This document shows, piece after piece, positions 1 through 5,419 of a stretch of 11,465 nucleotides of DNA. Position numbers and translations under genes: made by a program. The first letter of the stretch is position 1. Every line of letters starts with the position of its first letter. The notes under the pieces are model-generated. The model saw only the letters and a list, made by a program, of their open reading frames with translations, ran no database searches and was not told the DNA's origin. The DNA comes from an uncultured Oscillospiraceae bacterium (GTDB lineage Bacteria; Bacillota; Clostridia; Oscillospirales; Acutalibacteraceae). Location of the stretch: positions 1 to 11,465 of the forward strand of contig UQHH01000064.1 of NCBI GenBank assembly GCA_900540865.1, written 5' to 3'.

Positions 1-1
1 G

Positions 2-262
2 TGGAAGCACAGGGCCCACCGCTATCTTTCCTATTCCCTGATTGGAGCCTTTTTGATGACGGTTGCGGTTCCTGTCTTAATTTATTTAATCGATAAAATC
101 GATAAGCTGGCGCTGCGCTCGCAGGCGCTGTTCAGCCTTTATTATACGTGTGTTACGTCGTTTTTAAATTCCTTTTTCTTAGCGGCTGCAATACTTGCCC
201 TCCTTTCCGCGCTGTTTATTTTTCTGCACAGCAAAAGCAGAAGACGCGCGATTCGCGGTTAA
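2..262 (+). CDS. C-terminal part of an unrecognised membrane protein (5' truncated by window edge)
   Basis: The reading frame is open from the left edge and gives 86 codons before the TAA at 260-262, so the true start probably lies outside the window. A TTG at 53 and an ATG at 56 lie inside the first hydrophobic stretch and are poor starts. Two membrane segments are visible, at about residues 9-30 (with a central Pro) and 54-75 of the visible piece. They are joined by a short loop with Asp, Lys and Arg. The protein ends in a basic tail (SKSRRRAIRG) that by the positive-inside rule should be cytoplasmic. I do not recognise the family. It could be a small accessory membrane protein or the last two helices of a larger transporter. 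A strong terminator follows directly, so it ends its transcription unit. Confidence 0.65.
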   Translation, partial: WKHRAHRYLSYSLIGAFLMTVAVPVLIYLIDKIDKLALRSQALFSLYYTCVTSFLNSFFLAAAILALLSALFIFLHSKSRRRAIRG

Positions 263-278
263 AATGAATTGTTTTTGC

Positions 279-310
279 AAGAGGATGCTATTAAGCATCC
301 TCTTTTTATT
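279..310 (+). terminator. Rho-independent terminator of the membrane protein gene
   Basis: An 11-bp perfect stem, AAGAGGATGCT (279-289) with AGCATCCTCTT (294-304), has an ATTA loop and runs into a T-rich stretch. It begins 16 nt after the upstream stop codon. Confidence 0.9.
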
Positions 311-396
311 TTTTATACGTTTACCATAACTGCAATGCTTCTGCGGGTTCTCATAATCTATAAGCCCGTCTGTATATATAGAAAGTAGAAAATAAT

Positions 397-492
397 ATGG
401 AAAAATGTAATGCTCCAAAAGATTTTTATCCGGGAGGGGCGCGCAGTTTTGGGGATATATTTCCGGCCAGAATAATACCCCTAATGTCGTGA
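397..492 (+). CDS. Possible 31-residue ORF upstream of the hypothetical gene (doubtful)
   Basis: An ATG at 397 opens 31 codons ending at the TGA at 490-492. The product would begin MEKCNAPKDFYPGG. There is no convincing ribosome binding site; GAAAG at 381-385 is weak and distant. Only 4 nt separate its stop from the ATG at 497 in another frame. The pair could therefore be a translationally coupled leader and gene, or the two halves of one gene broken by a frameshift. No family was recognised. It may equally be non-coding sequence. Confidence 0.2.
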   Translation: MEKCNAPKDFYPGGARSFGDIFPARIIPLMS

Positions 493-496
493 CCAA

Positions 497-781
497 ATGG
501 AAATCAAATTGGAGCACACAACAAGCGATTGGATGGGGGAAATAACCTCCGACAATCCGATGGTTATGCTTCAAACGCTGGGCTTGTTTGGTACGTTCAA
601 TGTAACGGTTACAGCGTCGGGCCCCAACTTTAAGGAAAAGAAGCTGGAATTACTCTACGACCCCAAAATTCACTATCGTCCCGATGTCGCGTGCAGTCCG
701 GACAATGCCGGGATAATCGGAATTGTTGCTACGGAAGACGGAAAAGACGCAAATTATTGGACCGTTTGTGACGCTTTCTGA
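497..781 (+). CDS. Hypothetical protein, possibly an N-terminally truncated remnant
   Basis: A 94-codon frame with coding-like composition ends at the TGA at 779-781. An in-frame TAA at 482-484 leaves ATG 497 as the only sensible start, yet no Shine-Dalgarno sequence precedes it. The product has no signal peptide or membrane helix. The middle (residues about 25-55) alternates hydrophobic and polar residues (FGTFNVTVTASGPNFKEKKL) and could form beta strands. Two cysteines are present, near the middle of the C-terminal half and near the end. No family was recognised. The missing ribosome site and the open frame just upstream in another phase suggest either coupling to the 397-492 ORF or a decayed longer gene. 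A hairpin follows at 812-850. Confidence 0.45.
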   Translation: MEIKLEHTTSDWMGEITSDNPMVMLQTLGLFGTFNVTVTASGPNFKEKKLELLYDPKIHYRPDVACSPDNAGIIGIVATEDGKDANYWTVCDAF

Positions 782-811
782 TGTAACGCAATCGATTGAT
801 TCGCTTTGACC

Positions 812-856
812 GAACCGCCCCTGCCTTTTGATTTGAGGCAGGGGCGGTTCTATTTA
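812..856 (+). terminator. GC-rich hairpin, probable terminator
   Basis: A 14-bp perfect stem, GAACCGCCCCTGCC (812-825) with GGCAGGGGCGGTTC (837-850), has an 11-nt loop. The following tract TATTTAAAAC is only weakly T-rich, so termination efficiency is uncertain. It lies between the hypothetical gene and the promoter of the next unit and probably insulates them. Confidence 0.7.
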
Positions 857-860
857 AAAC

Positions 861-870
861 GTGACGTCAC
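861..870. promoter_or_regulatory. Perfect 10-bp palindrome upstream of a promoter (candidate operator)
   Basis: GTGACGTCAC is its own reverse complement and ends 13 nt upstream of the TGGACA -35 element of the DUF5662 gene. That is a plausible position for a dimeric activator or an upstream repressor site. The palindrome does not extend further (C on the left, A on the right). A short palindrome can also arise by chance. Confidence 0.3.
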
Positions 871-883
871 AAGTTTTTTCCTC

Positions 884-911
884 TGGACAATCGACCGGTC
901 TGTGCTATACT
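884..911 (+). promoter_or_regulatory. Sigma-A type promoter with extended -10 for the DUF5662 gene
   Basis: TGGACA (884-889), a 16-nt spacer, then TATACT (906-911) preceded by TG at 903-904 (extended -10). Transcription should start near 918, about 24 nt before ATG 942. This rules out the longer GTG-started reading at 861, which would begin upstream of the promoter. Confidence 0.7.
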
Positions 912-941
912 TATTTAGATGGAAGGGATGGGATAAACAGC

Positions 942-1481
942 ATGATTAAATGGCTTGCACATCTGCAAACGATCAATCATCATAAGCGGCTTGTCATGCG
1001 GCATTGCTTTCGGGTAGGCTTATACCGGCAGGGGATGATGCACGATTTGTCTAAATATTCACCCGTGGAGTTTTTGGTGGGGGCGAAGTATTTTCAGGGC
1101 AACCGCAGCCCGAATGAAATAGAACGGAAGGAAAAGGGCTACAGCAGCGCGTGGCTGCACCATAAGGGACGTAACAAGCATCATCTTGAATATTGGCTCG
1201 ATTATTCGCCGACGGGCGACCATGCGCTGACAGGGATGGAAATGCCGGTAAAATATGTGGTTGAAATGTTCTGTGACCGTATGGCCGCGAGCAAGACATA
1301 CCGAAGGGAAGCATACCGGGACAGCGACCCATACGATTATTATATGAATTCGCGGGACCATTACCTTTTGCATCCGAAAACGCGTGCTTTGCTCGAGCAA
1401 ATGCTCAAAATGCTCAAGGATGAGGGGGAAGAAACAACCTTCTCCTATATCCGGCGGGAAATTCTAAAAAACAAAATATAG
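942..1481 (+). CDS. DUF5662 family protein
   Basis: This 179-residue protein matches, from memory, the DUF5662 family found widely in Clostridia, whose function is unknown. Characteristic stretches are HHKRLVMRHCFRVGLYRQG (residues 13-31), MMHDLSKYSP (32-41), YSSAWLHHKGRNKHHLEYW (67-85) and the later CDRMAASKTY (from 111). The order H13/H14, H34-D35, H73/H74, H80/H81, D112 resembles the H...HD...H...H...D ligand order of HD-type metal phosphohydrolases; this is an inference from spacing only. There is no signal peptide or membrane segment, so it should be cytoplasmic. The C-terminus is charged and helical. ATG 942 was chosen because the predicted transcript starts near 918 and a purine-rich GGAAGGGATGGG (921-932) precedes it. 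It is monocistronic, with its own promoter and a terminator at 1508-1550. Confidence 0.88.
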   Translation: MIKWLAHLQTINHHKRLVMRHCFRVGLYRQGMMHDLSKYSPVEFLVGAKYFQGNRSPNEIERKEKGYSSAWLHHKGRNKHHLEYWLDYSPTGDHALTGMEMPVKYVVEMFCDRMAASKTYRREAYRDSDPYDYYMNSRDHYLLHPKTRALLEQMLKMLKDEGEETTFSYIRREILKNKI

Positions 1482-1507
1482 TGCCTACGGCAATTAATGG
1501 GGCATGT

Positions 1508-1550
1508 GGGAAAACAGCGATAAATTAAACGGCTGTTTTCCTTTTTATTT
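1508..1550 (+). terminator. Rho-independent terminator of the DUF5662 gene
   Basis: GGAAAACAGC (1509-1518) pairs with GCTGTTTTCC (1532-1541) across a 13-nt AT-rich loop, followed by TTTTTATTT. The right arm with its flank, ACGGCTGTTTTCC, recurs exactly in the tspO terminator (5949-5961). Confidence 0.85.
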
Positions 1551-1570
1551 CTATATAGGTTAAATAGGGC

Positions 1571-1599
1571 TGTCCCGCGTCACGGTGGTATGCTATACT
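1571..1599 (+). promoter_or_regulatory. Promoter of the WYL-regulator unit
   Basis: A TATACT -10 at 1594-1599 has a weak -35 candidate, TGTCCC (1571-1576), at 17-nt spacing. The 12-mer TGCTATACTTAT (1591-1602) is identical to that in the DUF5662 promoter (903-914 region). Predicted transcription starts near 1606, after the ATG at 1601, so translation should begin at ATG 1619. The poor -35 and the GTCACGGTGG just upstream of the -10 leave room for control by a bound regulator, possibly the WYL protein itself. Confidence 0.5.
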
Positions 1600-1618
1600 T
1601 ATGTTTGAGGTGAACAGG

Positions 1619-2533
1619 ATGCAAATCAGCCGCTTATTTGAAATCGTCTATCTACTACTCGATAAAAAATGCATAACGGCGCAGGAACTTGCGGACAGGT
1701 TCGAGGTTTCGGTGCGCACGATATACCGCGACATTGAAACGCTTTCCCAGGCGGGCATACCCATTTTCGCAAGCCGCGGCAAGGGCGGCGGGATTCGTTT
1801 GACGGACAATTTTATTTTAAATAAATCTGTTTTGTCGGAGGAAGAGCAAAGCAGCATCCTTTCGGCGCTGCATGGGATGAACGCGCTCCAGCCCGGCCAG
1901 ACGGGACAGGTTCTCGAAAAGCTTTCCGCCCTGTTCGGCGGCCGGCCATACGACTGGATTGAAATTGATTTTTCCTCTTGGGACTCGTCGGACAGGATAA
2001 GCAAAAGCCTTGCGCTGCTCAAGGAAGCTATTTTCTCGCGGGCGGTAATATCCTTCGACTACTGTGCCTCAGACGGGAAAACCACCCATCGGCAGGCGGA
2101 GCCCCTGCGCCTTGTTTTTCGTGGATATGACTGGTATTTGTACGCCTGGTGCCGAATGCGGGAGGACACCCGGTACTTTAAGCTCAGCAGGATGGACTGC
2201 CTTACCCTGGAGGAAGAGCGCTTTGAGCGCAGCGCGCCGGTTTTACCAAAGGAAAAAAGCCGTCAAAATACATACCCTACACGCAGCCATGTAGAGGTTC
2301 AGGCAAAAATCGCGCCGGAGCTTTCCTTTCGTATCTATGACGAATTCGCGTCAGCCCATCGTCGGCTAATGCCGGACGGCTCTTTCCTCGTGCAGATTAC
2401 AATGCCAGAGGACGAATGGCTTTACCATTACCTGATGACCTTCGGTCCGGGGCTTGAGGTGCTTGGACCGGAACGAATACGCACCGAAATGAAGCAGCGG
2501 CTTAAAAAAGCGCTTGCAAATTACGAAATATGA
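1619..2533 (+). CDS. YafY-type transcriptional regulator with HTH and WYL domains
   Basis: This 304-residue protein has a DeoR/HTH_11-type helix-turn-helix at about residues 3-60, with the recognition helix VRTIYRDIETLSQAG at 32-46 followed by a GKGGGIRL wing. A WYL domain covers about 130-205, with the name-giving W172-Y173-L174 and conserved arginines R185 and R191 (RYFKLSR). A C-terminal WCX-like segment ends near 300. WYL domains bind nucleic-acid or nucleotide-type ligands and control DNA-damage and defence genes in several bacteria, for example PafBC and CapW/BrxR. The ligand here is unknown. ATG 1619 is preferred over ATG 1601 because GAGGTGA (1607-1613) sits 5 nt upstream of it and the promoter overlaps 1601. 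It is the first gene of an apparent unit, with the next gene 59 nt downstream and no terminator between, and it probably regulates its own operon. Confidence 0.92.
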   Translation: MQISRLFEIVYLLLDKKCITAQELADRFEVSVRTIYRDIETLSQAGIPIFASRGKGGGIRLTDNFILNKSVLSEEEQSSILSALHGMNALQPGQTGQVLEKLSALFGGRPYDWIEIDFSSWDSSDRISKSLALLKEAIFSRAVISFDYCASDGKTTHRQAEPLRLVFRGYDWYLYAWCRMREDTRYFKLSRMDCLTLEEERFERSAPVLPKEKSRQNTYPTRSHVEVQAKIAPELSFRIYDEFASAHRRLMPDGSFLVQITMPEDEWLYHYLMTFGPGLEVLGPERIRTEMKQRLKKALANYEI

Positions 2534-2592
2534 CAGGCTGCCGTCATGTTATCCATTGTAAAATAAAGAAAAATGGAAAGCAGGCGGAAATA

Positions 2593-3051
2593 ATGAATTA
2601 TAAAACAGTAAACTTACCAGAAATGAAAATCGCGGGCTTAAGCGCACGCACGAGCAATCTCGACCCGGAGATGGGCAGTATAATCGGCTCTCTCTGGAAC
2701 AGCTTTTTTGCGCAGGGCGGGCCGCAGGCGGTTCCTGGTTGTATGGGGGCGGATGTATACGGCCTGTATTCGGACTATGAAAGCGATTTTCGCGCGCAAT
2801 ACGATATTACGGTCGGATGCAGGGTGCAGGCTGCAGATAACCTGCCGCAGCAGATGACGGTAAAAACCGTGCCCGCGGGAAAATACGCCGTGTTTGCTGT
2901 GCAGGGCGATGGTGTAGCCGCGGTGGCAAAGGCCTGGGAAGAAATATGGAGCATGGAGCTTGACCGGTCGTACACGGGTGATTTTGAGCAATATACCTCA
3001 TCGCCAGACGGAAAAACACAGGAAGTATCCATATACATCGCCCTGAAATAA
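2593..3051 (+). CDS. GyrI-like / effector-binding domain protein (Cass2 type)
   Basis: This 152-residue single-domain protein belongs to the GyrI-like, AraC-effector-binding superfamily. The N-terminal strand MNYKTVNLPEMKIAGLSART, the central VYGLYSDYES and YDITVGC segments, the strand KTVPAGKYAVFAVQGD and the WEEIW motif (W115, E116, E117) fit the stand-alone Cass2/YdeE type best. Such proteins bind cationic or planar small molecules, and some relatives hydrolyse cyclopropanoid compounds through the conserved acidic residue. The substrate here is not readable. ATG 2593 was chosen over ATG 2530, which overlaps the upstream stop, because the family sequence starts here and AGGCGG lies 5 nt upstream. 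It is cytoplasmic. It follows the WYL regulator and precedes an Fpg-like gene by 19 nt, so co-transcription is likely. Confidence 0.85.
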   Translation: MNYKTVNLPEMKIAGLSARTSNLDPEMGSIIGSLWNSFFAQGGPQAVPGCMGADVYGLYSDYESDFRAQYDITVGCRVQAADNLPQQMTVKTVPAGKYAVFAVQGDGVAAVAKAWEEIWSMELDRSYTGDFEQYTSSPDGKTQEVSIYIALK

Positions 3052-3070
3052 AAAAGCAGGAGGGAATCAC

Positions 3071-3907
3071 ATGCTGGAACTGCCGGAAAGCCACACCATA
3101 GCAGCCCAAATGAATGAAATAATCAAGGGAAAGCAAATTGTAAGGGCTCGCGCCAACGAGTCGCCGCACGGCTTTGCCTTCTATTTGGGCGACCCCATGG
3201 ATTACCCGGCCTTGCTCGAAGGAGAAACCGTCACCGGCGCGCATGCCGCGGCGGGGCAGGTAGAGGTAACGCTGGGAAATAAAAGGCTGCTGTTTGGCGA
3301 CGGCGCCAATATCCGCTTTGTTTCTCCGGAGGGCAGGCTGCCACAGAAGCGCCAGCTTTTGCTTGCGTTTGACGACGGCTCCTCGCTCGTCTGTACGGTT
3401 CAGATGTACGGAGGAATCTGGGCTTTTAAAGATGGGACGAACGATAATTTTTATTACCATGTGGCGTTTGAAAAGCCCACCCCGCTTGAAGACACGTTCG
3501 ACGATGCGTATTTTGATGGGCTTTTCTCCGAAGTAAAGCCGTCGTTGAGCGTCAAAGCGTTTTTGGCGACAGAGCAGCGGATACCCGGGCTTGGAAACGG
3601 CTGTCTGCAGGACATCCTGTTCCGCGCGCGCCTCCACCCGAAAACAAAGCTTACACTGCTTTCAGACAGCCACAGGGAAAACCTATTTCACAGTGTGAAG
3701 GATACCCTGAAAGAAATGACGGATAAGGGCGGCAGGGACACGGAGAAGGACCTGTACGGGAACCCCGGCGGCTACCGCACGGTTTTGTCTAAAAACACCT
3801 TGCGCCGGCCTTGCCCTGTCTGCGGCTCGGAAATTGTACGGCAGAGCTATCTGGGTGGGAATATTTATTTTTGCCCTGTCTGCCAGCCGGTGCTCCCCGT
3901 AGGATAA
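3071..3907 (+). CDS. Fpg/Nei-like DNA glycosylase family protein lacking the catalytic N-terminal proline
   Basis: This 278-residue protein has the Fpg/Nei architecture: N-terminal beta-rich domain, helix-two-turn-helix (IPGLGNGCLQDILFRARLHP from residue 171) and a C-terminal zinc finger with C248-x2-C251-x16-C268-x2-C271. The N-terminus reads MLELPESH, so the residue that would be the nucleophilic Pro after Met removal is Leu, while the following Glu is kept. By eye the Lys of the Fpg RRGKYL segment is Gln (AAGQVEV) and the zinc-finger Arg is Gly (GGNIYFC). I recall clostridial relatives starting M-I/L-ELPE, so this looks like a subfamily trait and not a local mutation. It may bind DNA or act by another mechanism; lyase activity is doubtful. 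AGGAGGG (3058-3064) 6 nt upstream fixes the start. It lies between the GyrI-like and DinB-like genes. Confidence 0.88.
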   Translation: MLELPESHTIAAQMNEIIKGKQIVRARANESPHGFAFYLGDPMDYPALLEGETVTGAHAAAGQVEVTLGNKRLLFGDGANIRFVSPEGRLPQKRQLLLAFDDGSSLVCTVQMYGGIWAFKDGTNDNFYYHVAFEKPTPLEDTFDDAYFDGLFSEVKPSLSVKAFLATEQRIPGLGNGCLQDILFRARLHPKTKLTLLSDSHRENLFHSVKDTLKEMTDKGGRDTEKDLYGNPGGYRTVLSKNTLRRPCPVCGSEIVRQSYLGGNIYFCPVCQPVLPVG

Positions 3908-3945
3908 TTGAGATAATAAAAAACCAACAGGGAGGGCTTGATAAA

Positions 3946-4641
3946 ATGAAATATTTTGGTGATGGGCTGAGTGAACTGCACAAGGAATTAAACGATATCA
4001 TTCGCAAGCCGGACAAGCTGGAGGAAGCAAAGCGGATGTTTCTTGAAATACACTCCGGGCTGCATATGTCATCAATAACGGGGACTGAAGAAAATGAAGT
4101 CGATAATCTGCTGAACGACCTTGCGCCTTACGAATACAGTATTATGCCAACCCCAAACGATGAAACGATTGCGTGGGCATTATGGCATATCGCAAGAATC
4201 GAGGATTTGACGATGGGCATTCTCGTTGCAAATGATGAGCAGCTCTTTGACGGCAAATGGAAAGAACGGCTCAACGCGCCAATTTCTGATACGGGGAACG
4301 CTTTATCGGATGATGAGATTATAGAACTGAGCCGCCGGTTGAACATGGAAGAGCTCATTGCATATCGAAATGCGGTGGGGCAAAGGACGCGCATGATTGT
4401 AAAATCACTTTCCGCGGACGACATGAAGCGCAAGGCTTCTCCGCAAGGGATTGAGACGATTAAGCAAGCAGGCGGAGTGACGAACCAGGAGGCATCGCTG
4501 TGGCTTCTCGATTTTTGGGGCAGAAAGGATGTGGCGGGGTTATTGCTCATGCCGCCAACGCGCCATGTCATATTGCATTTAAACGACTGCTGCAAGTGGA
4601 AGCAGCATATCCGCAGAGGTAAGAAGTGCTTTCGCCGCTAA
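3946..4641 (+). CDS. DinB-like superfamily protein (DUF664/DinB_2 type)
   Basis: This 231-residue, mostly helical protein fits the DinB/YfiT-like four-helix fold. TIAWALWHIARIEDLTMG holds H81, and near the C-terminus H207-x3-H211 (TRHVILHLND) completes the usual three-histidine metal site. Family members are metal-dependent thiol S-transferases or proteins of unknown role. Several are induced by DNA damage, from which the name comes; this is not the E. coli DinB polymerase. The substrate is unknown. The start at ATG 3946 has GGGAGGG (3930-3936) 9 nt upstream. A longer in-frame reading from 3811 would lie inside the Fpg-like gene and is rejected. The C-terminus is strongly basic (KWKQHIRRGKKCFRR). 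The next gene begins within about 25 nt, consistent with an operon. Confidence 0.85.
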   Translation: MKYFGDGLSELHKELNDIIRKPDKLEEAKRMFLEIHSGLHMSSITGTEENEVDNLLNDLAPYEYSIMPTPNDETIAWALWHIARIEDLTMGILVANDEQLFDGKWKERLNAPISDTGNALSDDEIIELSRRLNMEELIAYRNAVGQRTRMIVKSLSADDMKRKASPQGIETIKQAGGVTNQEASLWLLDFWGRKDVAGLLLMPPTRHVILHLNDCCKWKQHIRRGKKCFRR

Positions 4642-4642
4642 C

Positions 4643-4648
4643 GGAGGG
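4643..4648 (+). promoter_or_regulatory. Ribosome binding site that questions the start of the DUF3788 gene
   Basis: GGAGGG lies 19 nt before the first in-frame ATG (4668), too far for normal use, but exactly 7 nt before an in-frame ATA at 4656. Translation from ATA would give the N-terminus (M)IYERMLNK, which resembles the usual start of the family better. Confidence 0.45.
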
Positions 4649-4667
4649 CAATATAATATACGAAAGA

Positions 4668-5072
4668 ATGTTGAATAAACAAATGCAGCCTACTTTTGAA
4701 GAATTTACAGAATACTGTGGAGAAAGTAAGGCGCTGTTTGAAAATGTAGATGATTTATTGATGAACCGATTGGGCGCGGAAAAAGAAATGCGCTTTCCTT
4801 ACGGTAAGCACTACGGCTGGGGCATGAAATATTTTATAAAATCCAAGCATATCTGCGATATTTTTGCTGAAAAAGGCGCTTTTACGGTTATGCTGAGGCT
4901 TACTGACAATCAATTTGATAAAATTTATGATGAAGCCCTGCCGGAGACGAAAGAACTGATAGACAATAAATATCCCTGCGGAAGCGGCGGTTGGATTCAT
5001 TACCGCGTGCTGACGCAGCGGCAGCTGGAGGACGTCTTTAAAATGCTGTACCTGAAAGCCGGCGTAAAATGA
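4668..5072 (+). CDS. DUF3788 family protein
   Basis: This small cytoplasmic protein has 134 residues from ATG 4668, or 138 if the ATA at 4656 is used. It matches the DUF3788 family as I recall it. Hallmarks are the N-terminal ERMLNK, EMRFPYGKHYGWGMKYFIK, the EKGAFTVMLRLT strand, a GGWIHYRVLT segment and a C-terminal helix RQLEDVFKMLYLKA. The function of the family is not known; the shape suggests a small alpha/beta domain similar to YdhG/DUF1801-type proteins. A GTG at 4626 lies inside the upstream DinB-like gene and has no ribosome site. The start is therefore uncertain among ATA 4656 (best ribosome site) and ATG 4668 (ordinary codon). It follows the DinB-like gene closely and probably shares its transcript. 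Confidence 0.8.
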   Translation: MLNKQMQPTFEEFTEYCGESKALFENVDDLLMNRLGAEKEMRFPYGKHYGWGMKYFIKSKHICDIFAEKGAFTVMLRLTDNQFDKIYDEALPETKELIDNKYPCGSGGWIHYRVLTQRQLEDVFKMLYLKAGVK

Positions 5073-5158
5073 TTTCGCCTGCACGGAGGCTTGCTTCTTT
5101 GATTTTGGCTAATAAAGCAATTTGAAACGGGTAAACTAAAGCCAAAGGAGAGGATTGT

Positions 5159-5326
5159 ATGCCAGAGGAGAAAAAACAGCAAAAAACGCCGCGTTCAGAG
5201 GAATATCATTGGGAAAAGAATGAAAAGAACGCGGGCAACAACCAATGGACGTCTCAAAACAGCACGAAGGCGTTTACCGACGACAGGGAGCGCCGCGACG
5301 GCCCCGGCGGGGAAGAAGAACAGTAA
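5159..5326 (+). CDS. Small highly charged protein, 55 residues
   Basis: An ATG at 5159 preceded by GGAGAGG (5147-5153) at 5-nt spacing opens 55 codons to the TAA at 5324-5326. The product begins MPEEKKQQKTPRSEEYHW and ends DGPGGEEEQ. It is rich in Glu, Lys, Gln, Asn and Arg, has almost no aliphatic residues and has two Trp, so it is probably disordered and cytoplasmic. No family was recognised. The good ribosome site, the sensible codon run and a strong terminator 13 nt after the stop make it a convincing gene despite its size. It is the last gene of the unit starting with the WYL regulator, 86 nt after the DUF3788 gene. A 7-bp inverted repeat (TTTGGCT 5104-5110, AGCCAAA 5140-5146) directly abuts the ribosome site. 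Confidence 0.7.
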   Translation: MPEEKKQQKTPRSEEYHWEKNEKNAGNNQWTSQNSTKAFTDDRERRDGPGGEEEQ

Positions 5327-5339
5327 AACAAATTGCAGG

Positions 5340-5371
5340 CAGGCGCACGGTCATACCGTGCGCCTGTTTTT
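5340..5371 (+). terminator. Strong rho-independent terminator ending the WYL-led unit
   Basis: CAGGCGCACGGT (5340-5351) pairs perfectly with ACCGTGCGCCTG (5355-5366) around a CAT loop, followed by TTTTTA. It is the first terminator seen after the one at 1550. Confidence 0.93.
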
Positions 5372-5419
5372 ACATATCGCGCCAATTTGCGGCATAGAAT
5401 AAAGGGAGGAGATGATACG

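Noticed and set aside
179..574. Minus-strand frame of 131 codons near the left end
   Set aside because: It runs through the terminator at 279-310 and the end of the membrane gene, and the product is low-complexity aromatic/basic with no ribosome site seen.
861..941. Extended N-terminus of the DUF5662 protein from 861
   Set aside because: This stretch contains the promoter, and the predicted transcript starts near 918.
2807..3637. Long minus-strand frame (276 codons)
   Set aside because: It overlaps the GyrI-like and Fpg-like genes, both clear family members with ribosome sites, and its translation shows no recognisable domain.
5104..5146. Inverted repeat TTTGGCT/AGCCAAA as a terminator after the DUF3788 gene
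   Set aside because: The stem is only 7 bp, the loop is 29 nt and no T-tract follows; the ribosome site of the small gene follows instead.
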